From Bacteroides sp. (lineage in GTDB: Bacteria; Bacteroidota; Bacteroidia; Bacteroidales; Bacteroidaceae): a stretch of DNA of 36,164 nt. The DNA is taken from the NCBI GenBank assembly GCA_017992695.1, contig JAGOOC010000030.1, forward strand, positions 1 to 36,164, in the 5' to 3' direction. The stretch's first letter is position 1. Every line of letters begins with the position of its first letter. The notes below the pieces were generated by a model that was not told where the DNA came from, ran no database searches, and saw only the letters and a program-made list of their open reading frames with translations. A program made the position numbers and the translations under genes. Of the stretch, positions 27,211 to 36,134 are shown in pieces.

Positions 27211-30200
27211 ATGAAAAAACACCCCCTCCTTGCGCTACTGTTGCTGATAAACAGCTTATTTGTCTGTGTGTATGCACAAACTGGAAAGCTTTACTCTACC
27301 GACAAAGAGCTATCAAACAGCCTGATCAACAAAGTTTACCAAGATAAAAAAGGATTTATCTGGGTAGCAACCGAAGATGGGTTAAACAAATTCGACGGTA
27401 ATAAATTCACCGTCTATAAACAGAATGCATCAGGCAAAGAGAGCTTGCTAAACAACTACGTAAAAACTGTTTTTGAAGATAGCAGCGGACGGTTTTGGGT
27501 GGTTTGCATCAATGGGGTGCAACGCTATGACCGGGCTGCCGACTCCTTTATAACCTTCCCCATTTACTACAAAGAGCGGAAGATTTCTCCGCAAATGGCA
27601 TCTAACATCATCGAACGCAAGAATAAAGAGGTGTGGATCGGCACTTATGGACAAGGTATTGTGACTTTGCAGGGCGACCGTTTTTTATCTAAAGATGAGT
27701 TGAATAAGAAGATGCAAAGCTATTTCATTCACTCTATTTATGAAGATGCTCATCAGCGCATTTGGATAGCAACCGAAGATAAAGGACTTTTCTGCTATTA
27801 TCCCGATGAGGATCGTTTACAGAAGTTCACCTCGCCTGCCCAGTTGACCTCCGACGACATCTCCTACTTTTGCGAAGATAAAAACAACACATTATTCATC
27901 AGCACCCTTAACGGAGGCTTAATGAAACTGAATAATGCATCAGGTGACTTTACTCCTATTCCTTATAAGATGAAAAACAACCTCAGCATCAAAACATTGA
28001 TGGTCGATAAGGAGAATAACCTCTTTATCGGAACAGAGGGCAAAGGCGTGAAACGATACGACCGCAACAGTCAAACGATTGTTGATTGCGACATCCATAG
28101 TGGGATATTCGACATCACTGCTTCCAAAGTACACTCCATTCTGGAGGACGAAGCAGGAAATCTTTGGTTGGGTATTTTTCAAAAGGGGTTACTTTGCATC
28201 CCCGGCATGCAGAATAAATTTAATTATTACGGTTATAAGTCGTACCTTAAAAGTAGCATAGGGTCGAGTTGTGTCATGGCTATCTACACAGACACACAAG
28301 GTGTAGCGTGGATTGGTACAGACAATGACGGGCTCTATGCCATCAACGATGAGGGCAAACAGCTGGCTCATTACAAGGAGGAAAATAGCAATCGTTCCGT
28401 ACCTGCAAACATCATGTGTCTTTTCGAAGATTCGGAACATAAGCTGTGGGTAGGCTCTTATTTCAGCGGACTGGCGCACATAAACAAGCAAACGGGTGCA
28501 TGCACCTACGTAACCGAATTGTCGAACAAGAGCCAAAAAGGAACGAACGAAAAAATATATTGTCTCATTGAAGATCGAAACAAAACCATCTGGGTAAGCA
28601 CCTACGGTTCGGGGATTTACCGCATGTCGTTATCGGGCAAAATTCTCGAACAACATCAATCGGACAAGTTACAAAGCGAAGATTGGAGCCTGAACCGCTT
28701 GTGCAACGATTGGGTAAACTGTATGATAGAAGACAACGAGGGATTGCTATGGATTGGCACTTGCAACGGCTTAAGCTGTTTCGATCCCGACAAGAAGAGC
28801 TTCATCAACTATTTCGGAAAGAATAACCTGCTACCCAATGTATTTGTACATACGCTTTTGCAAAGCAACAACGGAAACATCTGGATAGGAACCTCCGAAG
28901 GGCTTTATTGTTTTGATAAGCAAAAGAAAGAGTTCAAGAAATACACCACCGTTCAGGGACTTCCAAGCGACGTGATCTGTGGTATCGAACAGGATAAGCA
29001 GGGACAGTTTTGGATCAGTACGCATCGAGGAATTTCCCGGATGAATGCTGACACTGAAACCTTTATCAATTACTATGCATCGGATGGAATACAAGGTAAT
29101 GAGTTTACCCGTGGGGCAGCTTGTCAAGATATACGAGGTAAGATATACTTTGGCGGCACAAACGGTGTTACCAGTTTCTTTCCCAACGAAATAACCGATC
29201 ACAAGAAAAAATTGAAGATAGAGATCACCGACTTCATGCTGGCCAACCACTCGGTTAAAAAGGGAGATATGTCAGGCAATCAACTCATTACCGACACCTT
29301 AGTGATGGACGCCAAGCGCCTCACCCTCTCCTACGACCACAACTCCTTCAGCCTTGAGTTCTCCACTTTAGCATACACCAACCCCGAACGCATCATCTAC
29401 CAATACAAAATGCAAGGGCTTGATGCCGACTGGATGAGCACCAATCCCGGCATTAATCGAGTAACATACACCAGCCTGCCACCCGGAAAATACAACTTTC
29501 AGGTACGCGCCAAAGACGATGATAACTTTTCAGATATCCGTTCGGTCGAAATAATCATCACACCTCCTTGGTATCAAACGTGGTGGGCTATCTGCATTTG
29601 GACACTGATCGCGCTTAGTGTTCTCTACGCCATTGCCATGTATATCCTCTCGCGCATCCGTCACAAGCAGGAGATTCTGCGTCGTGAGCACCTGGAGCAG
29701 ATAAACGAAGCCAAATTACAATTCTTCATCAATATCTCTCACGAGATACGCACCCCTATGACCCTCATTATTAGTCCGCTCGAAAAACTACTTGCCGAAC
29801 AGTCCGAGAAGCAGAGCACGTACCTGATGATCTACCGCAATGCGCAGCGCATCTTGCGTCTTATTAATCAGTTGATGGACCTTCGTAAACTGGACAAAGG
29901 ACAGATTCATCTTAAATTTCGAGAAACAGACATGGTGGGCTTTATTGAAGATCTGATGCAGACGTTCGACTATCCGGCACAGAAAAAGGGGATCCACTTC
30001 ACGTTCAATAAGCAGTTGCCAAACACAGAGTCGCTAAAAGTATGGATAGACCTCAACAACTTTGACAAAGTGTTGATGAATGTACTTTCAAACGCCTTTA
30101 AATACACACCCAAAGGCGGAAGCATTACTGTGAGCCTTCGCACCGGACAACAGCCCAACACACGAAGTGCTTTGCAAAACTATTTCGAAATATGCATAGA

Positions 30201-31299
30201 AGACACCGGAGTAGGCATCGATAAAAATAAGATCGAACAGATATTTGAACGCTTTTATCAAATAAATAACGACGTAACACAATCAAACTTCGGCACCGGA
30301 ATAGGTTTGCACCTCTCGCGTTCGTTGGTCGAACTACATTACGGAACCATCAGCGCCGAAAACCGCGAAACAGGTGCAGGCACGCGCTTCATCATTCGTC
30401 TTCCCTTAGGTAGCGATCACCTGAAGCCCGACGAGTTGGAGAATCCCGAAGAAATAGCCGGTACAAACACTTCCCACTTACCTCCAATAGTCGAAGACGA
30501 ACAAGACGAGGAGATAAAACTGCCGAAAGCAAGAACACGTTATCGGGTATTAGTGGTAGAGGACGATGACGAAATACGTCGATATATCCGTGACGAACTG
30601 AGCCATGATTTCCGAATATCCGAATGCATCAACGGGCAAGAAGCCCTCGAATTTATACTCAAAGAGAAGCCCGACTTGGTCATTAGCGACATCATGATGC
30701 CCGAGATGGATGGCATGACCCTCTGCCGAAAGGTCAAACAGAACATCAACATCAACCACATCCCTATCGTTCTGCTCACGGCTAAATCAAAGCCCGAAGA
30801 TCGAGTAGAGGGTTTGGATATTGGGGCCGACGCTTACATCATGAAGCCTTTTAATACGGAATTGCTGCGAAGCACCGTTACCAATCTGATAGCCAATCGC
30901 GAACGATTAAAGCACAAGTTCGTCGGAGAAAAACAAGTGGAAGATCAGCTTGTAAAGATAGAGATGAAGTCGAGCGATGAGTTACTGATGACTAAGGTCA
31001 TGAATGTCATCAACAAGCACCTATCCGACCCTGCACTCAATGTTGAGATGCTGGCAGCTAATGTAGGCATGAGCCGTGTACACATGCACCGCAAACTCAA
31101 GGAGCTTGCCAATCAGTCGGCGCGCGACTTTATCCGCACCATCCGTTTGAAGCAAGCTGCCACGTTACTGAGCGAGAAAGGTTTAACGGTATCCGAAGTA
31201 GCCTACGCTACCGGATTTTCTAACCTGTCACACTTTTCGAACTCCTTCAAGGATTTCTACGGAATGTCTCCGTCTGAATATAAAGAGCAGCACATGTAA
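27211..31299 (+). CDS. Hybrid two-component system regulator of the xylan locus
   Basis: An inner-membrane sensor and DNA-binding regulator in one chain of 1362 residues. Seen in order: a signal peptide (about 1-22); a two-propeller Reg_prop sensor (repeated IWIGT/IWVST-type blades); a Y_Y_Y domain (about 690-770); a membrane segment after WYQTWW (about 790-812); the kinase box NISHEIRTP with His844; an ATPase domain with NVLSNAFKYTPKGG and FGTGIGLHLSRSL; a receiver with Asp1160 (ISDIMMPEMDG) and Lys1212 (MKPF); and an AraC-type DNA-binding domain (about 1275-1360). Its position divergent to susC and next to operator copy B makes it the likely xylo-oligosaccharide sensor for both minus-strand operons. 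It shares its layout with the HTCS at 331 but is clearly diverged from it. Confidence 0.96.
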   Translation: MKKHPLLALLLLINSLFVCVYAQTGKLYSTDKELSNSLINKVYQDKKGFIWVATEDGLNKFDGNKFTVYKQNASGKESLLNNYVKTVFEDSSGRFWVVCINGVQRYDRAADSFITFPIYYKERKISPQMASNIIERKNKEVWIGTYGQGIVTLQGDRFLSKDELNKKMQSYFIHSIYEDAHQRIWIATEDKGLFCYYPDEDRLQKFTSPAQLTSDDISYFCEDKNNTLFISTLNGGLMKLNNASGDFTPIPYKMKNNLSIKTLMVDKENNLFIGTEGKGVKRYDRNSQTIVDCDIHSGIFDITASKVHSILEDEAGNLWLGIFQKGLLCIPGMQNKFNYYGYKSYLKSSIGSSCVMAIYTDTQGVAWIGTDNDGLYAINDEGKQLAHYKEENSNRSVPANIMCLFEDSEHKLWVGSYFSGLAHINKQTGACTYVTELSNKSQKGTNEKIYCLIEDRNKTIWVSTYGSGIYRMSLSGKILEQHQSDKLQSEDWSLNRLCNDWVNCMIEDNEGLLWIGTCNGLSCFDPDKKSFINYFGKNNLLPNVFVHTLLQSNNGNIWIGTSEGLYCFDKQKKEFKKYTTVQGLPSDVICGIEQDKQGQFWISTHRGISRMNADTETFINYYASDGIQGNEFTRGAACQDIRGKIYFGGTNGVTSFFPNEITDHKKKLKIEITDFMLANHSVKKGDMSGNQLITDTLVMDAKRLTLSYDHNSFSLEFSTLAYTNPERIIYQYKMQGLDADWMSTNPGINRVTYTSLPPGKYNFQVRAKDDDNFSDIRSVEIIITPPWYQTWWAICIWTLIALSVLYAIAMYILSRIRHKQEILRREHLEQINEAKLQFFINISHEIRTPMTLIISPLEKLLAEQSEKQSTYLMIYRNAQRILRLINQLMDLRKLDKGQIHLKFRETDMVGFIEDLMQTFDYPAQKKGIHFTFNKQLPNTESLKVWIDLNNFDKVLMNVLSNAFKYTPKGGSITVSLRTGQQPNTRSALQNYFEICIEDTGVGIDKNKIEQIFERFYQINNDVTQSNFGTGIGLHLSRSLVELHYGTISAENRETGAGTRFIIRLPLGSDHLKPDELENPEEIAGTNTSHLPPIVEDEQDEEIKLPKARTRYRVLVVEDDDEIRRYIRDELSHDFRISECINGQEALEFILKEKPDLVISDIMMPEMDGMTLCRKVKQNININHIPIVLLTAKSKPEDRVEGLDIGADAYIMKPFNTELLRSTVTNLIANRERLKHKFVGEKQVEDQLVKIEMKSSDELLMTKVMNVINKHLSDPALNVEMLAANVGMSRVHMHRKLKELANQSARDFIRTIRLKQAATLLSEKGLTVSEVAYATGFSNLSHFSNSFKDFYGMSPSEYKEQHM

Positions 31300-31329
31300 C
31301 CGAAAAAACAACCCTAAATAAACACCCAC

Positions 31330-33021
31330 ATGAGAGCACTTGTAATCTCGGCCATAGTGGCAACATGGTTCATCGCCTTGGGCGGATGTACGCCCTCTTC
31401 GTCTCGCTCCGAAGCTCGTTTCGAGTTCTTCCGTTATCAGGGAGAGGATAGTCGCTTCAATCACTCCTTTGATTCAGCACACGAATACCTTAACCCCATC
31501 ATTGCCGGCTTCTATCCCGATCCCAGCATTTGTCGCAAAGGCGAAGATTACTACTTGGTGAACTCCTCTTTCGCCTACTATCCCGGTATTCCTATTTTCC
31601 ATAGCCGCGATTTGGTAAACTGGGAACAGATAGGACATGTGCTTGATCGTCCTTCGCAACTACAACTTGACAGCATTCGTCTCGATGGAGGTATATACGC
31701 GCCTGCAATTACCTACAATCCATTCAACAATACATTTTACTTGGTCACTACTTGTGTTGATGGCATCGGAAACTTCATCGTCAAGACTCAAAACCCACAC
31801 CAAGGGTGGAGCGAACCGATACCTCTGCCTAAAGTAGGCGGCATTGATCCGTCGCTTTTCTTTGATGAAGATGGAAAGGGGTATATCGTACACAATGATG
31901 CTCCCCCGAAAGAGCCCGAATACGACGGACATCGCGCCATTTGGATACACCAATACGACACCCTTACCGACCAAACCCAAGGAGCTCCTCAGCTGCTCAT
32001 TGACGGAGGGGTAGACAAATCGACCCATCCCGTATGGATAGAAGGGCCTCATCTTTATAAGGTGAACGGTACATACTATTTGATGGCTGCCGAAGGGGGC
32101 ACAGGAAACAACCATAGCGAAGTGATCTTCACTTCCGATCGGGTAAAAGGCCCGTACAAGCCTGCAGCCCACAACCCCATCCTGACGCAGCGTGACCTCG
32201 CTGCTAATCGCCCCGACTGCGTCACAAGCACCGGGCATGCCGATCTGATAGACACTCCTTCGGGGGAATGGTTTGCCGTTTTCTTAGGTTGTCGCCCCTA
32301 TAAAGACGATCTGTACCATACCGGTCGGGAGACGTTCTTACTCCCGGTTAGTTGGGAGAACGGCGTACCAATGATTCTTGCGGCAGGCAAAGCTGTGCCT
32401 ACCCGCGTAAAACCCGAAGGTTGGCACAGTAACACTCAAGGAATACAGCCCGATGCATGGACAGGTAATTTTACTTGGACAGACGCTTTCGAAAGCGATC
32501 ATCTATCTCACAAGTGGTTATTTATCCGTACTCCTAAAGAAAAATTTTGGAGTATTGATGCAGGAAAACTGCTGCTTACCCCTACTTCGCATAGCTTATA
32601 CACCCGTGGTTCTCCTGCCTTTATCGGCCATCGTCAGCAACATACCAACTTCACCGTTACCACTCGATTGGAGTTTACTCCGCAACACGAAGGAGCTTTG
32701 GGAGGGCTGGCATGTTATCAAAACGAGCGTTTTAACATCGTCTTTGGCAAAACACTGCAACAAGAGCAGCCTGTTGTAACGGTTATCAGTACAACTGGCG
32801 GCAATAAAAAAGAGATGGGAACATTCCCGCTTGCCTTAGGCAAGGAGCATGTTCCCATCTATCTTCGCATCATCGGTCGTGCCGATCAATATAGTTTTGC
32901 ACTCTCTTTCGATCAGAAAGAGTGGCATCCGGTAGCCACCAACGTAGATAGTAGCAACCTGAGCACCCAGAAAGCCGGCGGGTTTACCGGAACAGTTATC
33001 GGGATGATTGCCGACAACTAA
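31330..33021 (+). CDS. GH43 beta-xylosidase/arabinofuranosidase with C-terminal beta-sandwich, lipoprotein
   Basis: A 563-residue GH43 enzyme with a lipoprotein signal ending IALGGC (Cys20), placing it in the periplasm or outer membrane. The catalytic triad is Asp64 in FYPDPSI, Asp173 in GGIDPSL and Glu238 in WIEGPHL. After the propeller comes a concanavalin-like XynB C-terminal domain (about 370-560) ending AGGFTGTVIGM as in family members. It starts 30 bases after the HTCS gene and should share its promoter, an arrangement that puts it outside the two operator-driven operons. It complements the cytoplasmic GH43 at 10910, so two GH43s act in two compartments. Arabinose or xylose specificity is not decided by sequence. 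Confidence 0.93.
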   Translation: MRALVISAIVATWFIALGGCTPSSSRSEARFEFFRYQGEDSRFNHSFDSAHEYLNPIIAGFYPDPSICRKGEDYYLVNSSFAYYPGIPIFHSRDLVNWEQIGHVLDRPSQLQLDSIRLDGGIYAPAITYNPFNNTFYLVTTCVDGIGNFIVKTQNPHQGWSEPIPLPKVGGIDPSLFFDEDGKGYIVHNDAPPKEPEYDGHRAIWIHQYDTLTDQTQGAPQLLIDGGVDKSTHPVWIEGPHLYKVNGTYYLMAAEGGTGNNHSEVIFTSDRVKGPYKPAAHNPILTQRDLAANRPDCVTSTGHADLIDTPSGEWFAVFLGCRPYKDDLYHTGRETFLLPVSWENGVPMILAAGKAVPTRVKPEGWHSNTQGIQPDAWTGNFTWTDAFESDHLSHKWLFIRTPKEKFWSIDAGKLLLTPTSHSLYTRGSPAFIGHRQQHTNFTVTTRLEFTPQHEGALGGLACYQNERFNIVFGKTLQQEQPVVTVISTTGGNKKEMGTFPLALGKEHVPIYLRIIGRADQYSFALSFDQKEWHPVATNVDSSNLSTQKAGGFTGTVIGMIADN

Positions 33022-35025
33022 TTACTTGTAAATAATCAACGCCGATTGAGCAGGCACAAACACTTCCGGGCCATACAACGTACCCAGTCCGCGACTGTCT
33101 ATAAGCCCATCGCGACAAACAACGGTGTATTTACCATCGCCCACCGTTAGTTTGGCAGGGGTGGTACGCCCGTTAAGCACCACGATGATCTCCTGCCAGC
33201 TATCCCCATTGGCATGGTCTTTCAGTCGATAGGCAATCAGGTTGCTGCCCTCTACCGGAAGAAACTCCAAGTGCTTACGCACCTTTTCGGCATCTCCCAT
33301 ACGGAAGGCAGGGTGTGCTTTACGTAGCTTAATCAATCCTTTGTAATAGGCAAAGAGGTCGGCATTCAGTGTCTTGAGTCGCCAGTCGATAGCGTTGATC
33401 GAATCGGGGCTCTCGTAACTGTTGTGTACTCCTTTCTTATCCCGCATCAGCTCTTCGCCGGCATAGATAAACGGAACACCCTGCGAGGTGAAAACAGCCG
33501 TCTGTGCCAGTTTATCGAGCTTTACCAACTGTTCGCGTGTCAATCCCGGGATGCTCGATTGCAGGCGGTCTACCAAACACATGTCATCGTGGCAAGAGGC
33601 GTAGCTAATCATCTGCGTGGGTTGCACCGCCCAAGCGGCTTTGCTGTAATTCACGGAGTCGTTCTTGACTTGCGGGTGTGCAATGGCGCCAACAATACCA
33701 AACTTAATGCTCATCTCCTCTCCCGGCAACCCGGCCAAGAATGCACCTTTTTTATTGTCGTTGAAAGGGCCACGCAGGCCATCGCGAAGCTCATCCGAGA
33801 AGGCAGCAATGCCCGGCATCTTCGCCATGTTGACTTTCATCGCCAGCGAGTCGGCTGGATAGCGAGGGGCTTCGGCCGCCCAACCTTCGCCATAGATAAA
33901 GATGGAAGGATCAACCTTATCTACTGCTTGGCGTATTTCGTTCATCGTTTCAATGTCATGTATCCCCATCAGGTCGAAGCGAAATCCATCGAGATGATAT
34001 TCGTTGACCCAGTAAAGCACGGACTCAATCATGTATTTACGCATCATGGCACGGTCGCTTGCCGTTTCATTGCCACAGCCCGAGCCGTTGGCAAACGTTC
34101 CATCTTCCTTTTTGCGATAGAAATAGCCGGGTACGGTACGTTCGAAATTACTCTCGGCCGTGTTGAACGTATGATTGTACACCACATCGAGCACCACCCG
34201 TATGCCTGCCTTGTGCAATGCCTGAACCATCTGCTTAAACTCCTTGATGCGGGTAGCCGGAGTATACGGATCGGTGGAGTAAGAGCCATCGGGCACATTG
34301 TAGTTTTGCGGATCGTAGCCCCAGTTGTATTTGTTTTCATTCAGCTTCGATTCATCTACCGACGCATAGTCGTACGAAGGTAACAAGTGCACATGGGTTA
34401 CGCCCAGCTCTACCAGATGATCGATGCCTGTAGAAAGTTTACTCGAATTCACCGTGCCGTGCTCGGTCAATGCCAAATACTTTCCTTTGTGCTTGACACC
34501 CGAAGTGGAGTCGATCGAGAGGTCACGGTGGTGCATCTCGTACAACACAATGTCTGCCGCCGATTTCAGTGGTGGACGTTGATCGCTCTCCCACCCCTCA
34601 GGGTTGGTTGCTTTCATATCGATTATGGCTGCTCGTTTTCCGTTCACCCCCACTGCCCGAGCATTGATGCCCGGTGTGTCGCCCAACCACTTGTCATTCA
34701 CCTTCACATTGAAGGTGTAAAACTTGCCCAGCATGTCTTTGTTCACCTTTGCCGACCACGTTCCATCTTCGCCCGGTTGCAGCGCTATCGTTTCGTAAGC
34801 ATGCCCTCCCTTACCGGCATCAAATAACATCAAACGCACCTCATCAGCCGTAGGCGACCAAAGCGAGAAGGTGGTACACTCGGGTGTGTACTCCATTTCA
34901 ATTAGGCTTCCGGCACGAACCGGATACAACTCATAAGAGGTATACTCCTTCTTTACAGGTGCGCAACTAACCATCATTGCAGCCGTTGCCACCCCTATCA
35001 CCGACAGATAATTTGGTTTCATCAT
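33022..35025 (-). CDS. pulA: Type I pullulanase (GH13), lipoprotein
   Basis: A debranching enzyme that hydrolyses alpha-1,6 bonds of pullulan or starch, 667 residues. The lipoprotein signal ends MMVSC (Cys21). A CBM48-like domain (about 45-130) precedes the barrel. The type I pullulanase motif YNWGYDP is present, with the nucleophile Asp351 in FRFDLMG, the acid Glu380 in YGEGW and the stabiliser in SCHDDM. The open frame reaches a TTG at 35040, but the tandem ATGs at 35025 and 35022 begin the signal peptide. It lies 36 bases after ruvC and meets the GH43 gene tail to tail with no base between the stop codons. It has no evident role in xylan use. Confidence 0.93.
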   Translation of the reverse strand: MMKPNYLSVIGVATAAMMVSCAPVKKEYTSYELYPVRAGSLIEMEYTPECTTFSLWSPTADEVRLMLFDAGKGGHAYETIALQPGEDGTWSAKVNKDMLGKFYTFNVKVNDKWLGDTPGINARAVGVNGKRAAIIDMKATNPEGWESDQRPPLKSAADIVLYEMHHRDLSIDSTSGVKHKGKYLALTEHGTVNSSKLSTGIDHLVELGVTHVHLLPSYDYASVDESKLNENKYNWGYDPQNYNVPDGSYSTDPYTPATRIKEFKQMVQALHKAGIRVVLDVVYNHTFNTAESNFERTVPGYFYRKKEDGTFANGSGCGNETASDRAMMRKYMIESVLYWVNEYHLDGFRFDLMGIHDIETMNEIRQAVDKVDPSIFIYGEGWAAEAPRYPADSLAMKVNMAKMPGIAAFSDELRDGLRGPFNDNKKGAFLAGLPGEEMSIKFGIVGAIAHPQVKNDSVNYSKAAWAVQPTQMISYASCHDDMCLVDRLQSSIPGLTREQLVKLDKLAQTAVFTSQGVPFIYAGEELMRDKKGVHNSYESPDSINAIDWRLKTLNADLFAYYKGLIKLRKAHPAFRMGDAEKVRKHLEFLPVEGSNLIAYRLKDHANGDSWQEIIVVLNGRTTPAKLTVGDGKYTVVCRDGLIDSRGLGTLYGPEVFVPAQSALIIYK

Positions 35026-35061
35026 TTGTTTATTTATCAATTGTTATTCATCTGTGCACGC

Positions 35062-35628
35062 TTATTTAACTCGCTCCGGGTTCTTTGCCATGAAGTCTTT
35101 CCATCCGCTGTACCCTTTTTCAACAACCGGTCGTCCCATTTGCAGAAAATGACAATAGGCAGCGGCCAATCCGTCGGTAGCATCCATAAACACCGGCATC
35201 TCCTCCTTCGATAAGTGCAACATGCGTTGCAACATATCCGCTACTTGCTCTTTGGTGGCTTGGCCTCGGCCTGTAATCGCCATCTTTATCTTCAGTGGAG
35301 CGTACTCTGTTATCGGGATATCCCGACTCAGTGCGGCTGCCATAGCTACCCCTTGTGCGCGCCCCAATTTCAACATCGACTGCACATTCTTTCCGAAGAA
35401 AGGTGCCTCAATGGCTACTTCATCGGGCAGGTAACTATCGATAATACCCAATATTCGTTCGTGAATATGTTTGAGTTTCATATAGTGATTGTCTAGTTTG
35501 CGCAAGTCGATGATTCCCATCGCCACCATCTCGGGTTTGGTTCCCACGATGCGCAATACTCCATATCCCATAAGGGTTGTTCCGGGGTCAATGCCAAGGA
35601 TTATTTTCTCTTTTACGGGTTTAATCAC
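35062..35628 (-). CDS. ruvC: Holliday junction resolvase RuvC
   Basis: The endonuclease that cuts Holliday junctions during recombinational repair, in complex with RuvAB; 188 residues. The four acidic catalytic residues are present: Asp14 in GIDPG, Glu74 in AIEAPFF, and Asp149/Asp152 in MDATDG. The start is a GTG at 35628. It is supported by a perfect GGAGGT six bases upstream and by the four-base GTGA overlap with the stop of the DUF4286 gene. The product then begins normally, [16 protein letters not shown]. Pullulanase follows in the same direction after 36 bases. Confidence 0.96.
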   Translation of the reverse strand: MIKPVKEKIILGIDPGTTLMGYGVLRIVGTKPEMVAMGIIDLRKLDNHYMKLKHIHERILGIIDSYLPDEVAIEAPFFGKNVQSMLKLGRAQGVAMAAALSRDIPITEYAPLKIKMAITGRGQATKEQVADMLQRMLHLSKEEMPVFMDATDGLAAAYCHFLQMGRPVVEKGYSGWKDFMAKNPERVK

Positions 35629-35927
35629 TCTATTACCTCCATTAATGTAGGAAAACCGATCACTTTATTTTCAAACATTTTTTTCAATTCTTCATTCAAC
35701 ACCGTGCCTTGCTCCATGTGCCACTTGTGTAGCACGCTGCTGTTTTCCACCTCCCACTGCAAAGAGAACGACCAACCTTCTTCTCTGTGGCTCAATATTT
35801 TACAAAGACGAGGCTGATTCAATGCTCCGTGTTTTTCTACTTCGGGAATATAGGACTCCTTGATCCAAATCAAGAAATTATCACAAACGTTATCATCTAC
35901 TTGAAAGGTCGTATTATAGATCAGCAT
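35625..35927 (-). CDS. DUF4286 family protein
   Basis: A small cytoplasmic protein of 100 residues of the DUF4286 family, conserved in Bacteroidetes and of unknown function. It starts [21 protein letters not shown] and has a ferredoxin-like (dimeric alpha/beta-barrel type) pattern with [14 protein letters not shown] and [11 protein letters not shown]. There is no signal peptide. Its TGA overlaps the GTG of ruvC, so the two are co-translated. A TAAGTTTG -7 box lies 23 bases upstream of the ATG. Confidence 0.88.
   Translation of the reverse strand: MLIYNTTFQVDDNVCDNFLIWIKESYIPEVEKHGALNQPRLCKILSHREEGWSFSLQWEVENSSVLHKWHMEQGTVLNEELKKMFENKVIGFPTLMEVIE
35635..35640 (-). promoter_or_regulatory. Perfect Shine-Dalgarno site of ruvC
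   Basis: GGAGGT on the minus strand, six bases before the GTG at 35628 and inside the DUF4286 coding end. It supports the non-ATG start. Confidence 0.75.
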
Positions 35928-35949
35928 ATTTTTTTGATTATTATTTTTG

Positions 35950-35957
35950 CAAACTTA
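35950..35957 (-). promoter_or_regulatory. -7 box of the DUF4286-ruvC transcript
   Basis: TAAGTTTG on the minus strand, a perfect TAnnTTTG, leaving a leader of about 20 bases. No -33 TTTG is seen. It is divergent from the tRNA promoter 23 bases away. Confidence 0.5.
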
Positions 35958-35980
35958 GCGATTATTTCAGAATAATGCAT

Positions 35981-35988
35981 TATCTTTG
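35981..35988 (+). promoter_or_regulatory. -7 box of the tRNA-Ala transcript
   Basis: TATCTTTG matches TAnnTTTG. Transcription would begin near 35993, about 48 bases before the mature tRNA. The stretch between holds no gene. Confidence 0.5.
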
Positions 35989-36040
35989 CAGCACGAAAAA
36001 TGAAATAACGGTTGTAAACGTTATCAAGTTTTCTTTTTAA

Positions 36041-36114
36041 GGGGGATTAGCTCATCTGGCTAGAGCGCGACACTGGCAGTGTCGAGGTGATCGGTTCGAG
36101 TCCGATATTCTCCA
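36041..36114 (+). tRNA. tRNA-Ala (anticodon GGC)
   Basis: A complete 74-base cloverleaf. The acceptor arms are GGGGGAT (36041-36047) and ATTCTCC (36107-36113), the D arms GCTC/GAGC, the anticodon arms CGACA/TGTCG around CTGGCAG with GGC at 36075-36077, and the T arms ATCGG/CCGAT around TTCGAGT. The G3-U70 pair, the main alanine identity signal, is present. Position 73 is A, and the CCA end is not encoded, since CAA follows. Confidence 0.95.
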
Positions 36115-36134
36115 CAACGAATAACGTATAGTAG

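Noticed and set aside
31660-32238. 192-residue open frame on the minus strand
   Set aside because: Antisense to the GH43 catalytic domain with all three acidic residues present; no features of a real protein.
33424-34383. 319-residue open frame on the plus strand
   Set aside because: It lies wholly antisense to the pullulanase gene, whose motifs and catalytic residues are complete; its own translation shows no signal peptide or family motif.
35884-36026. Direct repeat AAACGTTATCA near the tRNA gene (possible attachment site)
   Set aside because: Only 11 bases, one copy inside the DUF4286 gene and one before the tRNA; no integrase, insertion-sequence gene or tRNA-end duplication accompanies it.
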